Origin: a candidate division FCPU426 bacterium
GTDB lineage: Bacteria > Oederibacteriota > JAAXVQ01 > JAUVAV01
Reading direction: 5' to 3'
Assembly (NCBI GenBank): GCA_030619365.1
Contig: JAUXBQ010000013.1
Location: 1 to 18,819, forward strand
DNA length: 18,819 nucleotides
The translations under genes and the position numbers were made by a program. The notes under the pieces were generated by a model. That model ran no database searches. It was not told the origin of the DNA and saw only the letters and a program-made list of their open reading frames with translations. Positions 6,894-15,122 of the stretch are shown here, one piece after another; the first letter of the stretch is position 1, and each line of letters begins with the position of its first letter.

Positions 6894-8753
6894 TTATTTC
6901 GACAAGCCCATGGCTTTAAACAAACCGGAAATGGAGATGTAGTAGTCGGCCAGGGCCTGGACGTAATTTACGCGCTCCTGTCCCAGGTACAATTCCGATT
7001 GCAGCACCTGGGACAGGGGAATCTCGTTCATCATTTGCTTGGCCCGGTTGATTTCCAGGTCTTTTTCCCGGAATTTTATCATGGAGAGCGAAGCGGTAAC
7101 CATGGTCATGGCCTTCTGGTAGTTGAAGTAGTTTTCTTCCACTTCATTGGCCACATTTTGACGCAACTCGATCAGATCCGCCTCAGAGGTCGCTTTGTCC
7201 ACTTTGCTTTTGGCCAGGTTCGTGAAATTTTCCAGCTTATCGAAGAAGGCCAGGGACACCGTCTGGGTTTTGGATCCCTTGGTGTTATCCTGGGCGCCGA
7301 ACTTCTGCGGCACGGTTTTCTTCTTTTCGTAGCTGTACTGGACGGAGTTGGCGCCGAGCACCCAGGTGCCCTGCAATTTCACGGACCACTCGTCCGAGAG
7401 TTCCAATCCCTCGCCCTTTTGGGACTGGCCGTTCTTGCCCACGTTCCCGATGAGCTCGATTTTCGGGAGGTCCTCGGCCATGGAGAGCTTAATGCCGTAT
7501 AAATCGGACAAAGTGGTCAGTTCGTTGACCGCCAGGTCCGGACGGTTCTTGAAGGCCAGGCCGAGACACTCGTCCAACGAGTAATTGAAGTCAAAGTCCG
7601 TGAAGGTCAGCACCGCGTTGATCTGCAGGCCGATGGAGACATCCACGTTGCAAGCCTGGCGCAGTTCCAACTCGGCCAGGGCGATATCCTGCTGGGAGGA
7701 TAAGAGCTGGTAATAGGTCTGATCGGTCTGCGACTGCACGTTGAGGAATTCTTGGTAGGAATTCAGGCCCTGCCGGTAGGCCTCACGGGAGAAGGAAAGC
7801 GCGGATTCCGCAGCCTTGGAGAGGTCGGCCTGAATTTCGAATGTCATCTGGGTTTTCACCAGTTCATAATAGGCTTTTTCCACTTTGCAAATAGCTTCCT
7901 GGCGGGCTTGTTCGTGCTTTTTGCGGGCCACCCGCAGGTCGGTTTTGGCCTGCCGCAGGGTGTAGCTGAGTTTTCCGCCTTGAAAGAGTATGGCATTGGT
8001 TTCCAAACCGTATTTCAAGCCGGAAAAATCCTGGCCGGAGGCACCGCCGGAAGCTTCTTCGGACTCACCCTCCTGTTTCTCCCAGTTGGCTTTCAGATGT
8101 GGCAGAAATTCCCGCTCGGCTTCCAGCACCTTGTATTTCTCGTACCTGACTTCACGAATGGCGACCTGCACCCGGGGATCATTCAGCAACGCCGCGCGCT
8201 TGCAGTCTTCCAGGGCGGTCAGGATACTCGGGATTTTCTCAGCTTCTTCCAGGGCGGACTCGATTTCGGCGAAGTCCTCTTCCTCGAACCCTTCTTCCTC
8301 CCAGTATTCGTCCGCGTACTCTTCCTCAAACTCAACCTCGGCCTCCTCCGCGGGAAGCCCCTCTTCTTCTTCAATCTCGGCAAGGTCCTCGGCCTCGATT
8401 TCAAATTCTTCTTCCTCGGCCTCTTCCTCCAGAACCGGCGGGAGAAATTCCTCGGCCGCTTCCTCTGTATCGATTTCTTCCTCGAGGTCCTCCTGTTCAA
8501 ATTCCGGTTCCGGGAAATATTCTTCTTCCTCAAAATCCTCGAACTCGTCTTCCTCCACCGCCTGGGTCTTTTCGAAAGCGTCTTCCTCCTCTATTTCAAA
8601 GGTTTCCCATTCGCTCTCGTCTTCGTACACTTCTTCATATTCGACCTCGTCCTGTTGCTCCTGGGCAATAAGCGGTTGGGCCGCAAACAGCCAGCCGCTG
8701 CTCAGGATCAGCAGGAAAAGAACCATGTGCCATCCTTTATACCTTAGACGCAT
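6894..8753 (-). CDS. TolC-family outer-membrane efflux channel with a polyacidic N-terminal region
   Basis: The outer-membrane exit duct of the adjacent RND pump. Residues 1-30 form a signal peptide (hydrophobic VLFLLILSSGWLFAA, likely cleavage near LIA/QE). Residues 31-171 are extraordinary: 76 of 141 are Asp or Glu, with a single Lys and scattered aromatic residues. From about 176 to the end is an outer-membrane efflux protein domain with the two-fold coiled-coil repeats of the family. These include ALEDCKRAALLNDPRV near 180 and a second copy, SLDECLGLAFKNRPDL, near 390. The total of 619 residues exceeds the usual 420-500 because of the acidic insert. The ATG at 8753 has AGGAG 7 nt upstream and lies 24 nt after the second RND gene. 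The acidic stretch is in frame with both signal peptide and barrel, so it is not a mis-called ORF. Confidence 0.92.
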   Translation of the reverse strand: MRLRYKGWHMVLFLLILSSGWLFAAQPLIAQEQQDEVEYEEVYEDESEWETFEIEEEDAFEKTQAVEEDEFEDFEEEEYFPEPEFEQEDLEEEIDTEEAAEEFLPPVLEEEAEEEEFEIEAEDLAEIEEEEGLPAEEAEVEFEEEYADEYWEEEGFEEEDFAEIESALEEAEKIPSILTALEDCKRAALLNDPRVQVAIREVRYEKYKVLEAEREFLPHLKANWEKQEGESEEASGGASGQDFSGLKYGLETNAILFQGGKLSYTLRQAKTDLRVARKKHEQARQEAICKVEKAYYELVKTQMTFEIQADLSKAAESALSFSREAYRQGLNSYQEFLNVQSQTDQTYYQLLSSQQDIALAELELRQACNVDVSIGLQINAVLTFTDFDFNYSLDECLGLAFKNRPDLAVNELTTLSDLYGIKLSMAEDLPKIELIGNVGKNGQSQKGEGLELSDEWSVKLQGTWVLGANSVQYSYEKKKTVPQKFGAQDNTKGSKTQTVSLAFFDKLENFTNLAKSKVDKATSEADLIELRQNVANEVEENYFNYQKAMTMVTASLSMIKFREKDLEINRAKQMMNEIPLSQVLQSELYLGQERVNYVQALADYYISISGLFKAMGLSK

Positions 8754-8777
8754 AAATTTACTCCTGTTACCGTGGTC

Positions 8778-11700
8778 TTAGGCAGAACCATGTTGGGTCG
8801 TCTGCACCGGAGTAGTTCCGAATAATCTGCGTTTTATCCAAGCCTGGGCTTTCTTCAGCCAGTTTTTCATGTCCTCGAAAATTACGTAAACGCTGGGAAC
8901 GAACAAGAGCGTCAAAATCGTGCTGGTAACCAACCCGCCCACCACGGTAATGGCCAGGGGCGACCACAGGTTGGAGCCCTCGCTCTGATCGATGGCCATG
9001 GGCAGCAGCCCGAGTACGGCTGTGGACACGGTCATTAAAATGGGCCGCAGCCTGCTTTGGGAGGCCGAGAGAATGGCCTTGAAGAGCCCGATACTCCGCG
9101 CGGAAAGCATATTGATGGTATCCACCAGGATAATCGCCGGATTCACCACCATACCCGCCAGCATCAGCATGCCGATAAAAACACCGATGCTCTTGGGTTT
9201 TCCGGTTAGGTACAGCGCCAGCACCACCCCGATCGCGGCCATGAGCACGGAGATCATGATGATAAACGGCTGATAGTAGGATTCGAAAAAGGCCGCCAGG
9301 ACCATGTACACCAGCACGATGGTCAGGAGCACGGCCAGGGAGAGCTGCCGGGCGCTTTCGATCATTTTCTCGTAATTGCCGCCAAAACGGTAGTAATACC
9401 CCTTGGGAAAATCGATCACGATCAGGGCCTCGCGCACGCGATCCACCGCGGATCCCAGGTCCGTGGAGACCGAGGCCGAGGTCTGGATCATGCGGGATTT
9501 GTTTTTCCGCCAAATTTCGGATGGGCCCAGCCCCGGAGAAAAGGTCCCGATCTGGGAGAGATAGATCTGATCGCCGTTGGGCGTGGCTACGGTCAGTTTG
9601 TTCACGTCATCCAGGGTTTTACGGAATTTTTCCTGCAGGCGCACGATGGTCTCTATTTCACCGCTCTCCTGCGTATGGTAGTTCGTGGCAATAACACCGC
9701 GCATCTGCGTGTTGATCTCCTCGGCCATGGTTTTAACGTTCAGGTCGTACTGCGCGGCCTTGGCTTTATCCACGTGAAAGCGCATTTCCGGCCGGCCTTC
9801 CTTCATTCGGATGCGGACGTCGGTCAGGCCCGGCAGCGTTTCCAGGCGGTTGGCAATGGAAATGGCCAGCTGTTTCAAAATCACGTAATCATAGCCAAAT
9901 AGATCCAGCACCAGGGTCTTGGTTCCCACTTCCTGCTTTTCCTCGAAATAAACATAGGCCGGCCGGAATTGGGCCAGTTGCGGCCGCAAGGCGTCCAGAA
10001 TTTCCTTGGTGGAGCGCTTGCGCTTATAGCTTGGTTTGAATTCCACGTGAATCTCCGACCGATTTTGCTCCACCAGCGAGGACAAGTTATTTACCTCGGG
10101 CACACGGGCCAAAAACCGCTCCACGCGCTTGACAATGTTATTGGAGATGTCCAGCTTGGTGCCGGCCGGAAGGGTCAGATTGACCGTGACCTTGTTCTGT
10201 TCGACGCTGCCGATAAACTCCGATCCCAGTTTGGTATTCAGAAAAACCGCCAGGCCCAGCATGACCGCGAGAATGCCCAGGAAAGGGTAACGATAGCGGA
10301 TGGCCAGGGCCAGCAGCTTGCGGTACATGGTCATGGAAAGGTTTTTAAGCGGAGTTTTTTCCCGGTAATCCCACTTGGTCTTCTCCACTTTTTCTTCCTT
10401 CAGCAGGCGGCTGGCCATGACCGGCAGCAGGGTCTGGGCCACGAACAGCGAGGCCATGAGCGAAAAAATAACCGTCATGGCCAGGCCTTCGTAAAGCATG
10501 CGAATTTCCTTGTTCACGAAAATGATGGGAATAAAGACCACTACCGTGGTGATGGTGGAGGCGATAATGGCGAATCCGACTTCCTCGCTCCCCACCACCG
10601 CGGCTTCCTTGATCGGCATGCCCTCCCGGTTCTTCTTAAAGATATTGTCCAAAACGACAATACTGGCGTCCACCAAACTGCCGCTGGCCAGGGCCAGTCC
10701 GGAGAGGGTCATGGTATTCAGGGTGATGTCCAGGAAGAACATGGCTATGAAAGCGGCGATAATCGCCAGGGGGATGGAAACCACGATGATCAGGGGGCTG
10801 CGCAGGTTGCGCAGCGCAATGATAAGAATCAGCGAAGCCAGGATCGCGCCGTTAATGAGCGCCTTCTGCACGGTCGCAATGGCGGTCTTGATGCTCTCGG
10901 ATTGGTCCAGTACCGTGACCAGGCGGATGCCTTTTTTCATCTCGGGCTGGAGCTGTTCGATTGCCGCCTTGATGCCCTCGCAGACGTCAATGGTGTTGGC
11001 CTGGCGTTCCTTGTGGATGTAAATCGAAACCGTGGGCGCCGTGTCGTAGCGGGCGTATCCGGCCGCTTCCAGAAACGAGTCCCGCACGCTCGCCACGTCG
11101 CCCAGCCGGATGATCATTCCGTCCTGGGTGGCGGCCACCCCGATTTTTTTAATGCCGCTGATCGAATTGAACTGTCCGATGGCCCGGACCAGGTAACGAT
11201 AATCTCCTTTTTCCAAGTGTCCGGCCAGCAGGTTGACGTTGTTGTCGTGCAGGATCTTGACGATGTGCTCTATGGAGAGGCCGTAGGATTGCAGGCGGCT
11301 CTGGTCCACTTCCACCAGGATTTTGCGCTCGCGGCCGCCCGAGACCTCCACGTTGGACACGCCATTGACACGGTTCAAAGGCTCTTTCATTTCCTTGTCG
11401 GCGATTTCCCGCATTAATTCCGTGGAGACCGTTTCCGAGAGCATGGCCAAAATCATGATCGGCGCGTCGGCCACGTCGTACTTGCCCAGGATCGGCTTGC
11501 GGATGCCCTCGGGCAAACGGTTGCGCACCCTGGCGAATTTTTCCCGCACTTCCAGGGCGGCGAAATTCATGTCCGTGCCCGGCTCGAATTCCAGGATGGT
11601 TTCGGATTTCCCGTCCTCGGAGGAGGACTCGATGTTCCGCAAATGGCCGGACGTGGCCACGGCTTCCTCCACCTTGGTCGTGACCATGCTTTCCACTTCG

Positions 11701-11870
11701 GTGGGCGGCACGCCGGGGTATCTGATATTAATCGTCACCACGGGATAACTGGTGTTGGGCATCAATTCCACGGGCAATTCGCTCAGGGAGACCAGCCCCA
11801 TAATTGCGACTCCGAGGAAGATCATGACGATGGTCACAGGTCGTCTGATGAAATAAGCCGGCAGGCCCAT
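8778..11870 (-). CDS. RND-family efflux transporter, second pump subunit
   Basis: An inner-membrane proton-driven exporter of 1030 residues with the standard 12-helix RND layout. TM1 is near 10-29, a large periplasmic loop follows to about 335, TM2-6 run to about 485, TM7 is at about 529-546, then a second large loop and TM8-12. In TM4 the motif reads SLVDASIVVLDN, so the AcrB pair Asp407/Asp408 is Asp401/Ala402 here. The AcrB Lys940 position in TM10 is Asn910 (GMVVNPAIILVD). The RLRPILMT motif before TM11 is intact. The ATG at 11870 lies one base after the previous stop and has GAGGAGG 9 nt upstream. It is a paralogue of its neighbour, and the two could form a mixed pump as MdtB and MdtC do. 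Substrate unknown. Confidence 0.94.
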   Translation of the reverse strand: MGLPAYFIRRPVTIVMIFLGVAIMGLVSLSELPVELMPNTSYPVVTINIRYPGVPPTEVESMVTTKVEEAVATSGHLRNIESSSEDGKSETILEFEPGTDMNFAALEVREKFARVRNRLPEGIRKPILGKYDVADAPIMILAMLSETVSTELMREIADKEMKEPLNRVNGVSNVEVSGGRERKILVEVDQSRLQSYGLSIEHIVKILHDNNVNLLAGHLEKGDYRYLVRAIGQFNSISGIKKIGVAATQDGMIIRLGDVASVRDSFLEAAGYARYDTAPTVSIYIHKERQANTIDVCEGIKAAIEQLQPEMKKGIRLVTVLDQSESIKTAIATVQKALINGAILASLILIIALRNLRSPLIIVVSIPLAIIAAFIAMFFLDITLNTMTLSGLALASGSLVDASIVVLDNIFKKNREGMPIKEAAVVGSEEVGFAIIASTITTVVVFIPIIFVNKEIRMLYEGLAMTVIFSLMASLFVAQTLLPVMASRLLKEEKVEKTKWDYREKTPLKNLSMTMYRKLLALAIRYRYPFLGILAVMLGLAVFLNTKLGSEFIGSVEQNKVTVNLTLPAGTKLDISNNIVKRVERFLARVPEVNNLSSLVEQNRSEIHVEFKPSYKRKRSTKEILDALRPQLAQFRPAYVYFEEKQEVGTKTLVLDLFGYDYVILKQLAISIANRLETLPGLTDVRIRMKEGRPEMRFHVDKAKAAQYDLNVKTMAEEINTQMRGVIATNYHTQESGEIETIVRLQEKFRKTLDDVNKLTVATPNGDQIYLSQIGTFSPGLGPSEIWRKNKSRMIQTSASVSTDLGSAVDRVREALIVIDFPKGYYYRFGGNYEKMIESARQLSLAVLLTIVLVYMVLAAFFESYYQPFIIMISVLMAAIGVVLALYLTGKPKSIGVFIGMLMLAGMVVNPAIILVDTINMLSARSIGLFKAILSASQSRLRPILMTVSTAVLGLLPMAIDQSEGSNLWSPLAITVVGGLVTSTILTLLFVPSVYVIFEDMKNWLKKAQAWIKRRLFGTTPVQTTQHGSA

Positions 11871-11871
11871 G

Positions 11872-14800
11872 CTATGAAACCTCCTCGGCGGGATGTCGGA
11901 AAAAGATCTGGGCCCGTTGATAGGCTTCTTCCACGATCAGATAAATCACGGGAATCACGACGATGGTCAGAAAGGTGGACGAGGCCAGGCCGCCGATCAC
12001 GGTCACGGCCAGGGGGGACATCAGTTCCGCGCCTTCGCCCAGGGCCAGCGCCAGGGGCAGCATGGCGATGATGGTGGAAAAGGCCGTCATGAGAATGGGG
12101 CGCATGCGCACCTTGCTGGCGCGCACAATGGCGTCCTCGGCCGAGATGCCCTGCTCGCGCAGCAGATTCGTGTAGTCAATCAGGATAATTCCGTTGGACA
12201 CGACGATACCGATTAACATGATCATGCCAATGATGACCACGATGGAGATGGAGGTTCCCGTGAGGAATAATATCACCAGCACGCCTACCAGGGAGAGCGG
12301 GACGGAAAACATGATAACGAAAGGCTGAAGCAGGGATTCGAACTGAGAGGCCATAATCATGTACACCAGCAGCACGGCCAGGATCAGCGCGAAGACCAGG
12401 CTGCGGAAGGATTCCGCCATCTGCTCGCTCTCCCCGCCCATGTTGATGAAATATTCGTTGGGTATGGGATACTTGGACAACCAGGACTGGATCTCGCCGA
12501 TGGCCTCGTTCAGACTCCGCTTGTACAGATTGGCCGTGACCATGATGTAACGCTGCCGGTCCTGACGCTTGATCTCCGAGGGACCGACACCCACGCCGAT
12601 GTAGGCCACCTCGTTCAGGGGGACCTGAATCTCCAGGGGCGAGTGAATGAACAATTGCCTCAGGTCGGAAATGTTTTGGCGGTCCTCGGGCCGGAGGCGC
12701 AGGCGAATATCCACCTCGTCCTTGCCCGGTTCCTTGAACTTGGTTTCCGCGGAGCCTTTGATGGCGATCTTGGCGGTGCGGGAAATGTCGTCCACCGAGA
12801 GATTGTAGAGCGCGGCCTTGTCCCGCTGGATGTACACCTTGGTCTCGGGCGCCTCCTCCACGATCGTGTTCTTAACGCCGTAGATGCCCCGGATCCCCAG
12901 CAGCATCTCCTCCACGTCCTTGGTGAGCTTCTCCATTAATTTCAAATCAGCGCCCTTGATCACCACGGCCACGGGCGCGCCGCCGGTAAAGGCGGACACC
13001 TGCAAGGCGCTGTCCTGCATAAGGTACTCGAAACGGGCGGGGCCGGTGTCCAGGTTTTCCACCCTGTTTTTGAGTTCCTGGACCACCTCGGTGGTGGAAC
13101 GTTTCCGCTTCTTTTTCAAATTGATCATCAGGGTCGCCTGGTGCGGGCCCATGGCTTCCGCGGCCTGCCCGGTCTCGTCATCCTTGGACGAGCCGATGTT
13201 CAGGGTGACGTTGAATATTTCGGGAATGGACAGCAAGATATCCTCGACCTGGCGCGCGACCCGGTCCGTCACCTTGATCAGGGCGCCCGTGGGCAGGTTG
13301 ATTTTGATCACGAACTGGCCCTGGTCCACCTTGGGCATGAATTCTTTTTTCATGGGAATCAGCAGGAACGAACTGACGATGAGCAGCACCACGACCAGGG
13401 TGAGGGACTTGGTCCGGTTTTTCAGGAACCAGTGCAGGGTGCGGATAAAAAAAGCCTCGGTTTTAGTCACGAAAATTTCCAGCTTGCGCAGGGAGGTAAT
13501 CTCATTCAACTGTTTATCGCCGCCCTGCGAAACCAGCATGGGGATGAGCAGCATGGCGCCCACGGTCGAGGCCAACAAGGAAAAAGTTACGGTCAGTGCC
13601 AGGTGCGAAAACAGCTGGCCAGCCACGCCCTTCACGAAAACCATGGGCAGGAACACCACGATCGTGGTCAGGGTGGAGGCGATGACCGCGGTGGAGACTT
13701 CGCTGGTCCCGATCACCGCCGCTTCCTTGGGTTTCAACCCCAGTTGGCAATGACGGTAGATGTTTTCAATGACGACAATGGCGTCGTCCACCAGCCGCCC
13801 GAGGCCCAAGGCCAGGCCGCCCAGGGACATCATGTTGAGGGTAATGCCGGAAAAATACATCAGGGAAAACGTGGCCAGGATGGAAATGGGTATGGAGGTA
13901 ATGACAATGGTGGAGCTGCGCAGGTTGCGCAGGAAGATCAGGATGACCAGAAAAGCCAGCACGCCGCCGATGGCCGCGTCACGGAACACACCGTTGATGG
14001 ACCGGCGCACGAACACCGATTGGTCGTAGACTGTAATGATGCGGATGTTCCGCCCCTTGGGCAGGTCGGTCTTGAGGATCTTCAGGGCTTTTTTAACGTT
14101 CTGGACGACCTCCAGGGTATTGCCGCCCGCTTGCTTTTGAATGGTGATGGACACGTTCTCCCGGCCGTTGTACCTCGAAATGGAGGTGATGTCCTTGAAG
14201 GTGTCGTGCACCTCGGCGATGTCTTTCAAGAGCACCACGCGGTTGTCGGTCAGCCGTTTCTCCTCGTCCGAGGGTTCGGTCAGCGGCAGCTGGGTGAGGG
14301 CCAGCGCCTGCTGTTCCTGGGCGTCGTACTCTTCGCTCTTATCCAGGCCCACGGGCGAGTTGGCGATGTCCTCCAGGGAAGTGAATTCGCCCATGGTTCG
14401 TATCAGGTAGTCGTAAAAATGCCCGTGGATGGTGCCGGCCGGGTAATTCACGTTGGAATTTTTCACGGCTTCCAGCACGGACAGGGACGAGAGTTTGGCG
14501 GCGTTCAAGCGCCCCAGATCCATGGTGATCAGGATTTCCCGCTCCAGGCCGCCCGTAATCTGGACCGCAGCCACGCCTTCCGCCTTCTCGACCTGGTTCT
14601 TGATGATTTTCTTGGAGATTTCCCGGATCTCGTACAGGGGCATGTCCGCGGAAACCGAGAGGGTCATGACCGGCAGCTCAAAGGGATTGAATTTCATGAC
14701 AATGGGATCTTCGGAATCGCGGGGCATTTTTTCCTTGACCAGGTCGATTTTCTCGCGGACGTTCAGCGCCGCGAAATCCATGTTGGTGCCCCAGCCGAAC

Positions 14801-15087
14801 TCCAGCATGACCAGGGAGATGCCCTCCCGCGAGGTGGAGGTAATACGCTTGACGTTGTTCACGGAACTGCAGGCGTCCTCGATGGGCTTGGTGATCAGGA
14901 CTTCGATTTCTTCCGGCGCGGCGTTCTCGTAATTGGTCACGACCGTCAACTGGGGAAACGTGATCGGCGGGAACAGTTCCCGCGGCAAGCGCAGATAGGA
15001 GATCACGCCCAGTAAAATAACGGCGGAAAATATCATAGCCACGAACACGGGCCGGCGAACCGCAAATCGGGGTACACTCTCAAGCAA
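11872..15087 (-). CDS. RND-family efflux transporter, first pump subunit
   Basis: An inner-membrane RND exporter of 1071 residues with 12 predicted helices and two large periplasmic loops. TM4 carries the complete proton-relay pair Asp434/Asp435 in RLVDDAIVVIEN. The AcrB Lys940 position is Ser964 (GIVVSNGIILID). RMRPILMT is present before TM11. A stretch at about 248-283, rich in Glu, Gln and Leu (DKSEEYDAQEQQALALTQL), is inserted just before the conserved VVLLKDIAEV strand. This explains much of the extra length over its neighbour. The start is TTG at 15087 with GAGGA 7 nt upstream. No ATG fits, and the protein begins with the usual pre-TM1 segment FAVRRPVFVAMIF. It follows the adaptor gene by 35 nt and precedes the second RND gene by one base. 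Confidence 0.94.
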   Translation of the reverse strand: MLESVPRFAVRRPVFVAMIFSAVILLGVISYLRLPRELFPPITFPQLTVVTNYENAAPEEIEVLITKPIEDACSSVNNVKRITSTSREGISLVMLEFGWGTNMDFAALNVREKIDLVKEKMPRDSEDPIVMKFNPFELPVMTLSVSADMPLYEIREISKKIIKNQVEKAEGVAAVQITGGLEREILITMDLGRLNAAKLSSLSVLEAVKNSNVNYPAGTIHGHFYDYLIRTMGEFTSLEDIANSPVGLDKSEEYDAQEQQALALTQLPLTEPSDEEKRLTDNRVVLLKDIAEVHDTFKDITSISRYNGRENVSITIQKQAGGNTLEVVQNVKKALKILKTDLPKGRNIRIITVYDQSVFVRRSINGVFRDAAIGGVLAFLVILIFLRNLRSSTIVITSIPISILATFSLMYFSGITLNMMSLGGLALGLGRLVDDAIVVIENIYRHCQLGLKPKEAAVIGTSEVSTAVIASTLTTIVVFLPMVFVKGVAGQLFSHLALTVTFSLLASTVGAMLLIPMLVSQGGDKQLNEITSLRKLEIFVTKTEAFFIRTLHWFLKNRTKSLTLVVVLLIVSSFLLIPMKKEFMPKVDQGQFVIKINLPTGALIKVTDRVARQVEDILLSIPEIFNVTLNIGSSKDDETGQAAEAMGPHQATLMINLKKKRKRSTTEVVQELKNRVENLDTGPARFEYLMQDSALQVSAFTGGAPVAVVIKGADLKLMEKLTKDVEEMLLGIRGIYGVKNTIVEEAPETKVYIQRDKAALYNLSVDDISRTAKIAIKGSAETKFKEPGKDEVDIRLRLRPEDRQNISDLRQLFIHSPLEIQVPLNEVAYIGVGVGPSEIKRQDRQRYIMVTANLYKRSLNEAIGEIQSWLSKYPIPNEYFINMGGESEQMAESFRSLVFALILAVLLVYMIMASQFESLLQPFVIMFSVPLSLVGVLVILFLTGTSISIVVIIGMIMLIGIVVSNGIILIDYTNLLREQGISAEDAIVRASKVRMRPILMTAFSTIIAMLPLALALGEGAELMSPLAVTVIGGLASSTFLTIVVIPVIYLIVEEAYQRAQIFFRHPAEEVS
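11880..11886 (-). promoter_or_regulatory. Strong ribosome binding site for the second RND gene
   Basis: GAGGAGG on the minus strand, 9 nt before the ATG at 11870, lies inside the last codons of the first RND gene. This supports independent, efficient initiation of the second pump subunit. Confidence 0.75.
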
Positions 15088-15094
15088 TGGCTTT

Positions 15095-15099
15095 TCCTC
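15095..15099 (-). promoter_or_regulatory. Ribosome binding site supporting the TTG start of the first RND gene
   Basis: GAGGA on the minus strand lies 7 nt before the TTG at 15087, the only start codon that gives a complete RND N-terminus. Confidence 0.7.
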
Positions 15100-15122
15100 G
15101 CTGTGTGGTTATTCGCGGAAAA

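Noticed and set aside
7990..8781. Plus-strand frame encoding a Ser-rich protein
   Set aside because: The Ser runs are the complement of the Glu codons in the polyacidic TolC segment. No independent support.
9969..11417. A 482-codon plus-strand open frame opposite the second RND gene
   Set aside because: Same kind of antisense frame with biased composition. The minus-strand RND protein is complete and conserved.
13141..15015. A 624-codon plus-strand open frame opposite the first RND gene
   Set aside because: It is the antisense shadow of a clear RND transporter. The predicted protein is rich in His, Gly and Gln with no recognisable family and no membrane or domain pattern.
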